Source of the DNA: Benincasa hispida
Lineage: Eukaryota > Streptophyta > Magnoliopsida > Cucurbitales > Cucurbitaceae
Assembly (NCBI RefSeq): GCF_009727055.1
Contig: NC_052356.1
Coordinates: 6,237,629-6,301,628 of the forward strand
Reading direction: 5' to 3'
DNA length: 64,000 bases
A program made the position numbers and the translations under genes. The notes below the pieces were generated by a model. That model saw only the letters and a list, made by a program, of their open reading frames with translations, made no database searches and was not told the origin of the DNA. Below are positions 23,855-35,524 of this stretch, piece by piece (the first letter of the stretch is position 1; each line of letters opens with the position of its first letter).

Positions 23855-24216
23855 AGTTGGGTTGTATGTTCTAGAACTCGTGGTTTGTAAATATTAAACA
23901 TGTTCTATTTGATAATAAAGTTGTTGTCGAGGTTATTCAGTAAAAATGATATTAAATATGTGAAATGCACCTTTTTAACCCTAAATCCAATAAACTGAGA
24001 ACCCCTAGCTATAGCATGAATACTTGAACTTTATGTGGAGACAAAAAAGTAGATCAAGTTCGAGTAATAGTCAAAATGGTTTATGGTATAAGGATAAGAC
24101 TGGGTATCTTAACTTGGGGATAGTATCAGATGCGACCAACTTTGTATTTGATACAAATGATGTAATCCTAAATCATTCATATGGAGACATGCGAGTGGAG
24201 ACATCTTATGCAATGA
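23855..24216 (+). mobile_element. Copia LTR B, left piece
   Basis: Begins AGTTGGGTTGTATG (TG start changed to AG) and follows the LTR at 37639 closely: AATCCAATAAACTGAGA, TACTTGAACTTTATGTGG, ATGCAATGAGTTTT. It is interrupted by LTR A and continues at 52846. Confidence 0.75.
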
Positions 24217-24221
24217 GTTTT

Positions 24222-24268
24222 TGTTGGGGTTGATGACCTAAATCTCATAGGGTCCTATAGTTTGTAAT
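24222..24268 (+). mobile_element. Copia LTR A, first 47 bp
   Basis: TGTTGGGGTTGATGACC to GTAAT. It is preceded by GTTTT (24217-24221), which pairs with GTTTG after the far end (52841-52845) as a target duplication with one difference. The rest of LTR A is at 50612-52840. Confidence 0.8.
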
Positions 24269-25673
24269 TGAAGGAACTCTTTTGACAGAGAACTTTTGAG
24301 CGGAAGCGGATCATCCAAGTCCCATTTTGATTGAACAAATACATCTATAGTCAACAAGAATAGATTATGCATAAGACTGTCGAGGAATGAACTAACACTA
24401 TCATGTAGGCGATCAAGTCTATCTCATAGACTTTCTTACTTGATCGTTTAGTCTCTCAAGGAATCATGTAGAAGACTTTCTTTAACTTGATTGTGGAAAG
24501 CTTATCTTCTGGAATAATAAAAACCAATTTTCATTTATCCAATTTTTCCATAAAACCAAATAATTCCCCACTAAGGGTGGTTATAGAGAAAAATGGATAA
24601 TTACCAAATAATTAATAAATTATAAATAAATATGATAACCAACTTATCATATTATATTTATAACCTATAGTTTTAATATTGCATCATATATAATATATAA
24701 ACCATAGTTCTTTTCTCTATTTTATGGCATTTAATATAAATCATATTTATATTAAATTTAATAACTATGAATCTCATTCATAGAAAATATATTTGAATCA
24801 TATTCAAATATTTGTTCCTCCAATTAAACAATAATGTATCAAATACATTATATCAGTTATATCATATATAATTGAATTAATTGAACTATATCATATTTAA
24901 TTAAATTTCCTCTTATTAATTTGAACATTTCAAGTTAACCCAAAAACTGATTCTCAACTTAAATCCATTGAGCTACCAAGGGGACCTTATGGACATGTAG
25001 CTTGAAGCTCCAACCGTATGTGAATAACTGATTAAACTCTTTAATCACATTATCTACCATCCGTTAATTGTCAGGTACTTCACTAAAGACCGAGAGTTGC
25101 ACTCTTCACACTATAGATATATTTTTGTGCCATTAGATATAACCAATTAACAGTACGATGGCCCTTTACAAATCTCTCGTAAGTATAGCTAGGCCAAATA
25201 CCGTTTTGCCCCTATAGTTACATCTAACTCCTTAAGTACCACTGATCCCTCTATCAAATAATAGATCATAGTCCCACTATGAGTAAGCCTCTTTCGGGCT
25301 AAGAGAGGATGTGGCGCCACATGGTTCAAGACTTGGAATTAGCCCTTAAGGGACCAATTTATCTACTTACCCCTGCTTCGAAGAATGAGTGAATTTCATC
25401 TTATGTAGTTAAGTTCCCAACTTCCCAATCAGACAAATCCCCAAAATGATAGGCTTATTGAGTTGGTGATTTGGCCACTCTCACCCATGCAAATCAAAGG
25501 ACCGCTCTCATAGACAGGAATTCATAACTCGCTCAGAATTAAGGTCATGTTACCTATGGTTATCCTAGTGAAATGAAAGTCTCAATTATGAACGGTGTTA
25601 AATAACAAGACTAAACATTTAGTAGTCTGGTCTTATACAAACTCCTTTGTATAGAATATCCCCGCTCATATGT
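24269..25673 (-). mobile_element. Copia LTR A' (minus), left piece
   Basis: Plus-strand view starts TGAAGGAACTC, the complement of a copia LTR end. The target duplication is GTAAT at 24264-24268 and 50607-50611. It contains the usual LTR blocks in reverse: AAGCTACCAAGG-type text, GGTCATGTTACCTATGG, CCGCTCATATG. It is cut at 25673 by the Athila element and resumes at 50247. No internal region remains, so it is a solo LTR. Confidence 0.85.
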
Positions 25674-27157
25674 TGATAACTTGTAGAAATACAAGTTATT
25701 GTCTCTCAAAAGTTGGAACAATTAAGATTTTTAATGATAAAATCTCATCATTCTTAGAGAAAACGCATGGAATTACTCAAACACTACCAAACTCATACAA
25801 AAGAGTGTTTATTGCTGAAAGTTGCATCACTAACACATAATATTGCAGGATTTCAACAAAGATTCTATGTGTCGCAGACAACGTCAACGCATGGACATGC
25901 GTCAGAGGGATTTCAACGCAACAAAGGTTCATTGGCTCAGGCTGTTTGTGTCAAATCACTACTTGCAAGCATGGGCATCTGCAACTGGCAGCATCTGAAA
26001 TGTGTCTGAATGTCAAGTGGCTGACCAGGGTATAGAATTTAATGCTACCCCATCATCAAGCTGGTGAAAAATAATGCCTATAAATAGAAGAAATCCCATA
26101 AGAAGAAAGAAGATTAGCTCATTTTGTATAATTATGAAATTTAGAGACTTAGAGTTGTGTTGCTGTGACAAGAAGAACACAAGAAGGAAAAGATCCACCC
26201 CCACCGTTGATCAAGGAGTGGAGAAAACTTAGCTCGAGAGAGAATTTTCTTCCATTTCTTCTACAAGTTGGTTGTACACGAATTTAAATTGAGCCAAAGA
26301 GGACAAGAGATTGTACTCTGTCGCTTGACTCTTTTCTTTTCATCTCAATTATATTCTCTTCATTTCATTCAATTAAGTATTGATCTTGTAAAGACAATCT
26401 GGTTCTTTATGAATTCACATATTTGATCAACTACACTTTGCTACTGTTTGTTTCTTGCCTTATGTTAGATGCATCTATAACTTCATGCAAAGTCAATTTC
26501 AAAACACTTAAGCCAACATAATCACTTGGTAAAAGCGACTTTAGCTTGAATTATTTGAGAGAATAAGCAAGCATGCATTAAGTTAAAAATGCTTGGTACA
26601 TCTAGAGATAGAGGCACTAGTGTTTTATTGCATTCTGTGATCAATACATGCATCTTAGAGATAGGAATTTTTGTACATTCGCATTAAGAAGTGTTGAATA
26701 GAAAGTAAGCAAAAATAAGCAAAGTCATTTCCATCCACACCACATTCTTGTACGTGTACACTTCACTTAGATCGATGCATACCACTTGCACTGAACACTA
26801 TTTTCACACGAGCCCCCTGTTTTCCACATGACCTTTCTTTATCTTCTTGCACACACATAGAAACTTAGTGTAGATAACTCATTCAACATTCACTTAAGAT
26901 ACTTCTACATTAGCTACAATGCAAGTTTTGCGTTAGCTTTAATCTAAATCCCTAAGTTCAACCCTGGACTTACCAGGAACCTAGATTAGATTTATACTTG
27001 GATCTGATTCATGAAAACCTGAACGCATAAAGAGGTGTGTCACGCATCCCTTCACGCATCACTAACGCATTGTTAATGCATCATTCATATTTGCACCCTA
27101 TTTTTCAATTTCCTCACACAATACACTCCTAAGCTCGCATTACAAAGAGAACAAACA
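25674..27157 (+). repeat. Athila 5' LTR
   Basis: 1484 bp. Begins with a hairpin (ATAACTTGTA, loop GAAA, TACAAGTTAT). TATAAATA at 26079-26086 is the likely promoter. Near 27050-27075 several ACGCATC words occur in a row. Highly similar to 48724-50241. Confidence 0.92.
26079..26086 (+). promoter_or_regulatory. TATA box of Athila 5' LTR
   Basis: TATAAATA, about 405 bp into the LTR, conserved at 49129-49136 in the 3' LTR. Transcription would start some 30 bp downstream. Confidence 0.65.
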
Positions 27158-27163
27158 AGTTTT

Positions 27164-27181
27164 TGGCGCCGTTGCCGGGGA
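27164..27181 (+). promoter_or_regulatory. Athila primer binding site (tRNA-Asp)
   Basis: TGGCGCCGTTGCCGGGGA, six bases after the 5' LTR. It is fully complementary to the 3' end of plant tRNA-Asp, the usual primer of Athila elements. Confidence 0.92.
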
Positions 27182-27282
27182 TTTAGTAACAAAACTATCC
27201 AAAAATTTTGCTTGTATCTTTTATAGGAAACTTGCAGCTGAGGGAGTATTACGAGCTAAGCCGAAGCTTGTAAACATTTATG

Positions 27283-27470
27283 AGACGGGAAAACACTCTT
27301 GAACTCGTATACGACCCCAAAGTTGAAAGGATCTTCCGATGAAGAAACCGACCTAATCGTCGCTGTAGGTTAAGGCAACAACAACTCAGACAGCAAATCA
27401 GGCTATAACAAATGGCGGACGAGCAAGTAAATCATAACTTAGCTCAATATTAAGCGATACAAGGCTTATT
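27283..27470 (+). pseudogene. Athila gag, N-terminal stub
   Basis: One frame reads RRENTLELVYDPKVERIFRR and continues through an arginine/glutamine-rich stretch, a stop, and MADEQVNHNLAQY. This is the start of an Athila-type gag. It ends abruptly where a truncated copia LTR begins. The rest of gag and the front of protease are missing from the element. Confidence 0.7.
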
Positions 27471-27474
27471 TTGT

Positions 27475-28914
27475 GTGTCTTGTGCAAAATGAAAACTATT
27501 TTCATTTTATTCTTTAGTTACTAGAACTGAAGTCAGCTTCCCACTATCGCACGAATCTGGAGAAAACTTCGACTAATTATCTCATAACCACCTAATTAAT
27601 AAAATAATGAATATAATCATATTATATTCTTAACCTATAGTTTGATATCATATATCTACTATAGTGTTTTCTCCACTACTTTATATAAAACATATTTATA
27701 TCCAATTTTCTCCAAAATAATGTATCTCATACATTTAGTCAATCATATCATATATAATTAACCAATTCAATTATATCATATATAATTGAACTCCCTCTTG
27801 TCAATTTGAACATTTCAATCTGACTCAAAAACTGATTCTCAACTTATGTCCAAGCTACCAAGGGGACCTTATGGACCTATGGCTCGAAGCTTCAATGGTA
27901 CGTGAATAGCTGACTAAACTCTTTAGCCACGGGATCCACCATCCATTAACTGCCAGACATTCCACTAAAGATCGATAGTTGATCTCTTCTTACCATAGAT
28001 ATATTTATGTGTCCATTGGATATAACCAATCATGAGTACGATAACCCTTCACAGATGCTCGTAAATACAGTTGGGCCAATTTACCGTTTTGCCCTTGTAG
28101 TTACATCTCACTCCTTGAGTACCACTGATCCCTCTAATGAACAATACAACATAGTCCAACTATGTATGAACACCTCTCAGGCCATGAAAAGGTGCGTGGC
28201 GCCACATTGTTCAAGTCCTGGAATCAACCCTTAAGGGAGTTATCTATCTACTTACCCCTACTTCGGGGAAGGAGTGAATTCCATCTTGTATAGCTGAGTT
28301 CCTAGCTCCCAAATCAGACGAATCCCTAAAGTGGTAGGTTTGAGTCGGCGGCCTAGCCACTCGCACCCATGAAAATCAAAGAATCGCCCTCAATGGCAGG
28401 AGCTCCCAACTCACTAAGGATTAAGGTCATGTTACCTATGGTCATCCTAGTGAAGTGAAGTCTATGTCATGAACGGTGTTATATAACAAGACGTTAACAC
28501 TTCAAGGTCAGGTCTTATACAAACTCTTTGTATAGGACGCCCCCGCTCGCATGTCCTCTACACGAATGATCAGGATCAGACCATCTGGGACAAGTCACAA
28601 CACTTGTATTATTCCACAAAGTGGGCCGCATCCATAGTGTTACCAGGAAAAGGTTTCCCTCCTATATCAATATACTACAAACCATTTTGGTTATCACTTA
28701 AGATATGATCCACTTATATGTCACCACATACATGCTTAAGTTACATAAAGACAACCACAGATTTTAGGTTTATTGGTTTGTGGTAAAGCAAATAAAATGT
28801 TCAGATGAGTAAAATCAAGAAGTGAAGTAAATATCATATATTATACATCACAAGCGTTCGTACAAACTGTTTACAAACTATATGACATGAGACTTTATGG
28901 CATCAACCCCAACA
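27475..28914 (-). mobile_element. Copia RLC-M 3' LTR, truncated
   Basis: The minus-strand LTR starts TGTTGGGGTTGATG at 28914. It aligns along its length with the minus LTR at 62654-64000; the alignment enters that copy at about 63280, so about 630 bp of the LTR end is missing here. The left border at about 27475-27490 is a deletion join with the Athila gag, which explains why no target duplication is seen. Confidence 0.75.
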
Positions 28915-28924
28915 ATCTCCCACT
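28915..28924 (-). promoter_or_regulatory. RLC-M polypurine tract
   Basis: Minus-strand AAGTGGGAGATT next to the LTR start, the standard plus-strand primer of copia elements. Confidence 0.75.
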
Positions 28925-29019
28925 TGTCCTAAAGTGAAGTGGGCTGTACATAAACAAGTATAAAACAATAAACTAGGGCATAAAAGCCCAGTACAAAAAA
29001 ATCTCCCACTTGCCTTAGT

Positions 29020-29805
29020 TCAGCCGTGGCAGTCTTGTAGACCCATGCTTTGAAGGTGACCCTCAAACACTGTAGCCGTGAGAGCCTTCATAAATGGGTC
29101 AGCAACATTATTCTCCGGAGCGATCTTCGTGACGATCACATCCCCTCGATGCACTATCTTACGGATTAGGTGATACTTTCGCTCTATGTGTTTGCCACAC
29201 CTGTGACTTCTAGGCTCCTTAGAGTTCGCCACAGCCCGACTATTATCACAATAGAGGGTGATTGACCTAGACATATCTGGAACAACTTCCAGTTTTGTCA
29301 AGAACTTCCTGAGCCAGATGACTTCCTTAGCAGCTTCACAAGCCACTAGGTACTCCGCCTCTATAGTGGAGTCGGCGATGCACCCTTGCTTAGTGCTTCG
29401 CCACACTACAGCTCCTCTGTTAAGAGTAAAGACTAATCCTGACGTGGACTTGTGAGAGTCCCTATCAGTCTGAAAGTTAGAATCTATGTATCCTGTAAGG
29501 ATCAAATTCTTAGATCCATACACAAGCATGTAGTCCGTCATTCTCTGAAGATACTTGAGGATGTTCTTCACTGCGGTCCAGTGACTCTGGCCTAGATTAG
29601 ACTGATACATACTGACTATGCCCTCAGCGTAGCAGATGTCTGGTCAATTACAGAGCATCGTGTACATCAAACTACCAACGACAGATGCATATGGGACCCG
29701 TCTCATTTCCTCAACTTCTTGAGGCGTCTTAGGACACGTGTCCTTAGACAAAGTGACTCCATGCCTAAACGACAATAGGCCCCTTTTGGAGTCCTGCATC
29801 GAGTA
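29020..29805 (-). pseudogene. RLC-M copia RNase H
   Basis: The best frame, 29020-29610, is 196 codons. It contains HWTAVKNILKYLQR, LILTGYIDSNFQTD, IEAEYLVACEAAKE, LYCDNSRAVANSKEP and VADPFMKAL, the copia RNase H order. The preceding part (29611-29805) continues the family text with a few stops, for example in the LMYTMLC-PDICYAE block. It removes template RNA in cDNA synthesis. The ATG at 29610 is internal. Confidence 0.9.
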
Positions 29806-30585
29806 CTAGAACAACATCTTGTCAATGTACGATGCCTGAGACAGTGCTAGTACTTTCTTCATTCGATCCCGAAAGATCTGTATACCCAGAACAAACTGAG
29901 CCTCTCCTAAATCTTTTATTTGAAATTGGATCGCTAGCCAGTTCTTAACTGTAGGTAGTAGACCTACATCATTCCCAATAAGTAGTATATCGTCTACATA
30001 CAACACTAAGAAAACTACTGAAGCGTTGATGATCTTCTTGTAGACACAAGGTTCATCAACGTTCTGGTCAAAGCCATATGACTTGATCGTAGTATCAAAC
30101 CGTATGTTCCATGATCTAGATGCCTGTTTCAGCCTATAAATGGACCAATTCAGCTTGTAAACTTTTTGCTCTTGACCTTGAGCTATGAATCCCTCAAGTT
30201 GCACCATATAAATGGTCTCCTTAAGATTTCCATTCAGAAAAGCCATCTTGACGTCCATTTTCCAGATCTCATAATTATAATAAGCTGCAATGGACAGGAG
30301 GATGCAGATCATCTTTAACACGGCAACAGGCGAGAAAGTCTCCTTATAGTCGACTCCCTTTACCTGGGTATAACCCTTTGCCACAAGTCGAGCCTTGAAT
30401 GTTTGCACCTTCCCATCAGCACCCCGTTTGTACTTGTAGATCCATTTACAACCTATAGGTCTTACCCTATCAGGCTGGTCTACAAGATCCCATACTGAGT
30501 TGAAGTACATCGACTCCATATCGAGATCCATGGCTTTGATCCATTCATCCCTGTCTACATCCTCCATTGCCTTCTGATAAGACAA
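29806..30585 (-). pseudogene. RLC-M copia reverse transcriptase
   Basis: A 259-codon open frame covering nearly the whole RVT_2 domain. EWIKAMDLDMESMYFNSVW, then RPIGCKWIYKYKRG, TFKARLVAKGYTQ, WKMDVKMAFLNGNL (catalytic Asp), a YRLKQASRSWN block, and LYVDDILLIGND with YVDD at 29989-30000. It ends SYIDKMLF. This is the best preserved copia RT in the window; both active-site regions look intact. The frame stops before the RNase H, so the polyprotein is broken. Confidence 0.92.
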
Positions 30586-31283
30586 CGGATCCTCAAGTCG
30601 CCATCTGCTACCATAGCAAAGATTTCTGTGAAACCCAGATAGCGAATTGAGTGGGTTCGTAACCCTCCCACTGTGTCGAGGTTCTCCTCAACTCTTGAGG
30701 TGGAATCGACCTACAAGATGAACTATCATCAACAACTCTTGCTGATGAAGCAGGTCCTCAACAACTCTTGTTGAAGTTTCAGTAGTTTTATTGGAAAGCT
30801 CAAGCAACATAACTTTACTATGTGGACTGTGCTCCCTAATATGATCCTCCTCCAAGAAAGTAGCGTTCTTGGAAATAAACACCCTATTTTCCGATGGAGC
30901 ATAAAAATAACCCCCTCGTGTACATTTGGGGTAGCCTACAAAGAGGCATAACATTGACCGTGGTTCCAGCTTCTTGGGATTTGCCTCAAGCACATGTATC
31001 GGAAAACCCTGAATGCGGAAGTGACGTAAACTAGCTTTATGCCCGTTCCACAACTCAAGAGGTGTTATCACAACACTCTTGGAAGGAACACAGTTAAGTA
31101 TGTAAGTCGTAGTCTCCACTACGAAATCCCAAAACGAGTCAGGTAAGGAAGTGTAACTCATCATCGAACGAACCATGTCCAATAAGGTTCTATTTCTTCT
31201 CTCCGCTACACCATTATGCTGAGGTGTATCAACGTTGAGAGTTGGGAAACAATTCCATGTTCTATCAAATAGTCCTGGAATGC
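30586..31283 (-). pseudogene. RLC-M integrase, C-terminal part
   Basis: Minus-strand text: FQDYLIEHGIVSQLS, then a frame change over the catalytic-Glu block, then RTLLDMVRSMMSYTSLP, FWDFVVETTTYILNCVPSK, LELWNGHKASL and CLFVGYPKCTRGGYFY. The tail carries two RVVxD-like linkers. It joins the N-terminal part at 33260 once the solo LTR at 31284-33258 is removed. Confidence 0.85.
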
Positions 31284-33258
31284 TGTGACGAAAAGTTATT
31301 AACCGTCAAAGACTTGATGACTAAAATCATGTGGGACGCAATATGCAATGCATGTCTTAAGGTATGCGTTGATACTCATGCGTCAATGGTCATGCGTTGG
31401 AATGAACTATGTGTTAATGAATATATGCAATGACCATACATTCCTGTCATAAGTTTTCTTACGCCCGCGCCAAGTATAACGCCAACGCAAGTTTCTCGGG
31501 TGATCCGAGGTCAAAGTCAGGGACTTGTAACTAGATGTATGCGGTGATGTATATGCGACGGTTGAATAAAAGAATGATGGGAGGGTTTATGTCTACAACC
31601 TACTCCTACTCCTAACTAACAGACAACGCAATGAAAAGTACGAATGAGAGGTAGAGACATGACAAATGTTGACATGAAGTAAATGGATGGAAAATAGATA
31701 AAATGTGGGGATGTCTTCATCGCAACCCTTAAGATTGATTGTAAGGGCAACCTCAGCCAACGCAAGCTGATGCGTTCATGCCATACACGCCCGCTGCAAA
31801 TGCACGTGATTTGTATTAGCAAACGAAACTTATTCCTAAGTCTTCATTCTTGCTTATGCAATCTTAATCTAGCTCTCCCGAGAATCGATTCTAACCTAGC
31901 TCTCCCGAGTCTTAGGTTCTTTCTTTAGACTCTCTCCTGAGTAGCTCTAAACGCATACATAAGACAAGGTAATCGTAAAAGCCTGGTTGACGTAAGATTA
32001 TTCCTATCTCTAGTGAATACATGCTTACATTGCTTAATGCAGCCAACCACATACCCTCCCGGGCAGTTGGTTGTTGTTGACTTTACTCATAGACAAGCAT
32101 TGCGTCCGCCTATAGATAGGCATTGCTACAACTTCACACTAAGTAAATAAGGTTTTCTCACACACTCACACAACGCACACCTTCCCGTGGTTTACTACAT
32201 GCTTCATATCTCTAATTCGCATGACTAAGTATGCGATACTCTGGCAATCTCATTAAGTGATGCAATGAAAGTTAAGGATACTAAGCAAAGAAAGATGGAG
32301 ATGGAATCGAAGGAAACATAGAAATGCATTGAACACACAATGTATTAATTTCTTAATCCAAAATGTAATACAATACAATACAAGAAAAGAAGAGAAAATG
32401 AAATGACCAGCTGTCTTGCTTCCAGCGGATGTGTGTCAAGGCTGCCGGTGGTGCCATGGAAGAGCGGTGGAGCTGACTCTCTCAAGATCTAACTCTGGCG
32501 AAGGCTTCAGTCGTCACTCGGAATGGATGAAGGAGATGAAGAGCTCTCAAGCTTCGTTCTAACGCATTGGTCTGGATCACAAGGATTCGCCTGAAGGCCA
32601 AACCTTGGGCGAAAACCCTGGATGATTTGAAATTCTGCTCAGCGGCTTCTATTTATAGAGCTTGATCACTGACAACATTAATAGACTTGCTCTGATTTTG
32701 ACATTAGCGGTGCATTGGTCCTTTTTTGAGTCTCTGCTGCTAACGGTGTGGTAGGTGAAATGTTAGCATCATCTTTTCGTTTTCCCGAGATATGCGTTGA
32801 TGCCTTCATTCCACTAACCTTGCGTTCATCCCACTATTATGGTTATCGTGTAGCCGCAATCGTGTAGTGACCGCATTTGCTTAATTATCGCAACTTCTAC
32901 ACGATGACCGCAATCGCTTGACGATCGCAACTCCTATGCGATGGATGCATGCAGTTGATTACCGCAACACCCATGCATTGACCGTATGCGCTCACCTTTG
33001 CGATGGAGAGTTTCTTCGAATGCAATCATCTATGCGATAGCTCAGCTTCTGCGTTTGCATCCACTTCCTGCGTTAGCTACCAAAATAGACAATTGAATGC
33101 ATAATAATGCATAATAGTGGGTTAGTCGAGATTCTTCATGCTGAACGATGCAAACTCATTTTCTAATGAATTCCTAACATAATTGCCACATAATATTTAA
33201 CAGCCCTCATAATTCTAAATAAAAGTCTTAAGATGACGTGCATTTCTGCATGTCATCA
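31284..33258 (-). mobile_element. Solo LTR of an Athila relative in copia integrase
   Basis: About 1975 bp. The plus-strand view begins TGTGACG and ends GTCATCA. The minus-strand start TGATGACATGCAG forms the same kind of hairpin as other Athila LTRs. TATAAATA lies on the minus strand at 32650-32657. Flanks are AATGC at 31279-31283 and AAATGT right after 33258, a near duplication. Removing it restores the copia reading LDSTF to FQDYLIEHG. Frames inside it are not genes. Confidence 0.8.
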
Positions 33259-34019
33259 AATGTCGAGTCCAAAAACTCTCCACCTCGATCCGATCGAAGT
33301 GTTTTAATCCGTCTATCCAATGTGTTTTCAACTTTAGCCTTGAACACTTTGAACTTTTCAAAAGATTCAGACTTTCGTTGCATCAGGTAAACATACTCAT
33401 ACCTAGAGTAATCATCAGTACAACTGATAAACTACTCATAGCCACCTCGGGCTCGCACATTCATAGGACCACAAAGGTCAGAATGCACTAACTCAAGAGG
33501 CTCTTTGGCTCGATAACCTTTTCCAGTAAAAGGTGTTTTAGTCATCTTACCCTCAAGGCAAGATTCACACACCGATAAAGAATTTTCTTCTAACTCACTT
33601 AGACGGCCATTCTTCACCAATCTCTCAATCCTATTGAGATTAATGTGCCTTAATCGAAGATGCCAAAGTTTGGCATTTTCTTTTCGAGAAATTCATTGAC
33701 ATTTAGATTGAGTTATGGCAGATTTAAACAACTCTGTTTTATGGAGGGAACTTAAGGCTAACGGTCTTAGCACATATAAGTTACTTTCCAGATAAGCTAT
33801 ACAAATTTCAACACCATCTTTGTGAATAAACACTTTATCCACATTAAAAGAAAGTGTATATTTACATTGCAACAGACACTTTACAGAAATAAGGTTCCTC
33901 TTAAGTTCAGGAACAACATATACATCTTTTAAAAGTAGAAACCTATTCTGTAAAGATAACTGGATGCCTCCCACTGCCACAACTGAGACTACGTGCCCGA
34001 TGCCTGCTCGCATCGTCAT
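33259..34019 (-). pseudogene. RLC-M GAG-pre-integrase and integrase N-part
   Basis: Minus-strand blocks: AVGGIQLSLQNRFLLLKDVY and PELKRNLISV (33693-34019), then HINLNRIERLVKNGRLSEL, CESCLEGKMTKTPF (C-x2-C of the zinc site), LVHSDLCGPMN (first catalytic Asp), a stop after RARGGYE, DDYSRYEYVYLM, and TLRSDRGGEFLD (second catalytic Asp). It is cut after LDSTF by the solo LTR. Confidence 0.88.
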
Positions 34020-34200
34020 CTCACCAGCCTCCAGCTATCACCAGGATCTAATCCCCTGAAAAGAAGAACAAATGTGTTTAGTGGCACCCGACTCAATTAT
34101 CCAGGCAGAATCATCATTCTCCACTAAACATGTTTCTAGTACAAGTGAATTATATTTACCTTTATCTGCCTTGGCCTTAGCCTTGGCGACTTTCCTTTCC
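34020..34200 (-). pseudogene. RLC-M copia protease with altered active site
   Basis: The minus strand reads LVENDDSAWIIESGATKHIC at about 34080-34140. Copia proteases have D-S-G-A-T here, so the catalytic aspartate is a glutamate. A frame break follows before the GEMTMRAGIG stretch. Confidence 0.8.
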
Positions 34201-35056
34201 TTCAGCCAACGAGGACAATTCCTCTTCTAGTGTCTGTTCTAATTGCAGTGTAAATATTTTCCCTTTTCAACCGGCGACGGATGCCTTCTTGGGGCGACAA
34301 GTGGCGGGTTAGCAGGCACTTTCCCTTTCCCCTTACGACCCTTCTTCTTCTTTCCCTTTGCAGAGTTAGAAGTAGAAGGTGCAGACTTTGTTCCTGAGAT
34401 CGAACATAGATGGAACGTCCCAGAGGATGAAGCAATTTGTCTCAGCCTTTTTCCTCTCCTTACTCATTGTGGAGAGTTGTAAGGGTGTATTTCACTTTGT
34501 TAAGAATCACATTGCTAACAAAGTGTAGGAAGCTCTCCGGTAAAGAACGAAGGATTATGCTAACCTGACTGCCCTCATTGATAGTAGACCCATTCAACTC
34601 AGCCACATTAAAGTGGACCATCATGTTAAGCACGAGTTCACGAACAGAGGTGCCTTCCTCTATCTTAGAGTTGAATATGCATTTAAGAGCCTCGTGCTTG
34701 AGCTGTTCAGATGATTGTTCCAACATTCCTTGTAGGGACTCCATGATCTCACATGCTGAGACCATGGGCACATGCTTCTTGGCCAACACGACATTAAAAC
34801 TTGCCAAGATATAGGCTCGAGCATTCTCATTTGCTCGTATCCATTGCTCGTACACCTCTCAAACATTTTGAGCGGCGTTAGGAGCTGGAATAGGAGGACA
34901 GACCTCTGTTAGAGCAAACATGAGATCCTCGATGATTAGAATAGTCGTGATCATATGTTTCCATGTTGAAAAATTATCGCTGGTAAGTTTCTCGACCCTA
35001 AGCAAAGCTAAAGTGGCTGTAGCCGTTTTTAAAACTTGTTGCTGAAAAACGAACAA
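34201..35056 (-). pseudogene. RLC-M copia gag
   Basis: Starts with ATG at 35056: MFVFQQQVLKTATATLALL, then EKLTSDNFSTWKHMI and FALTEVCPPIPAPNA, a stop near 34860, then YEQWIRANENARAYILASF, EIMESLQGML and NMMVHFNVAELNG (34460-34855). A degenerate zinc knuckle near 34230-34260 reads LHC-x-RH-x-KRNC with stops and keeps only part of C-x2-C-x4-H-x4-C. The text resembles copia gags I know from cucurbits, the main hint to the host family. Particle-forming protein, not intact. Confidence 0.85.
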
Positions 35057-35524
35057 ACTTTTATGAGATTTTACTAAACCACATTTTAACCAATTAATTT
35101 TAGCAAAATAGTTTCCAAGTACCTTAAGTTTTTAAGACTTCTATTTTGCAATAATGCCCCATCGAGGCAAGACAAATGTCACTGGGTGATCAGATGCCCC
35201 TTCACTGGGATGAGACCTTCTCAACCATCAGGCAGAACTAACTCTTGGAACTGAACCTAACAGTCACCATATATTTGGTACAAAACTGTTAACATTTAAC
35301 AATTCCGCATAAGTGTGACCCCTCGCTTTTGGCGTCAGAGTCCCGCGCTAATGAGCCCACCGTAGAGAAGAAGCAGATTAGGACAAGAGACTAAGTAATC
35401 TTATACCCTAGGAGATAAAATAAAGAAACGCACAAAACTGCCATCCTATAGGGGGACATTCCCAGGGTTCGTTCCATGATGAGTTACGCTCAGTTACCGA
35501 ATTATTTTCGGGGACACACAGTTA
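35057..35524 (-). other. RLC-M 5' leader, lacking its 5' LTR
   Basis: Upstream of the gag ATG on the minus strand. No coding text and no primer site seen. At about 35525 it meets a copia fragment in opposite orientation, so the 5' LTR of RLC-M is lost. Confidence 0.5.
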
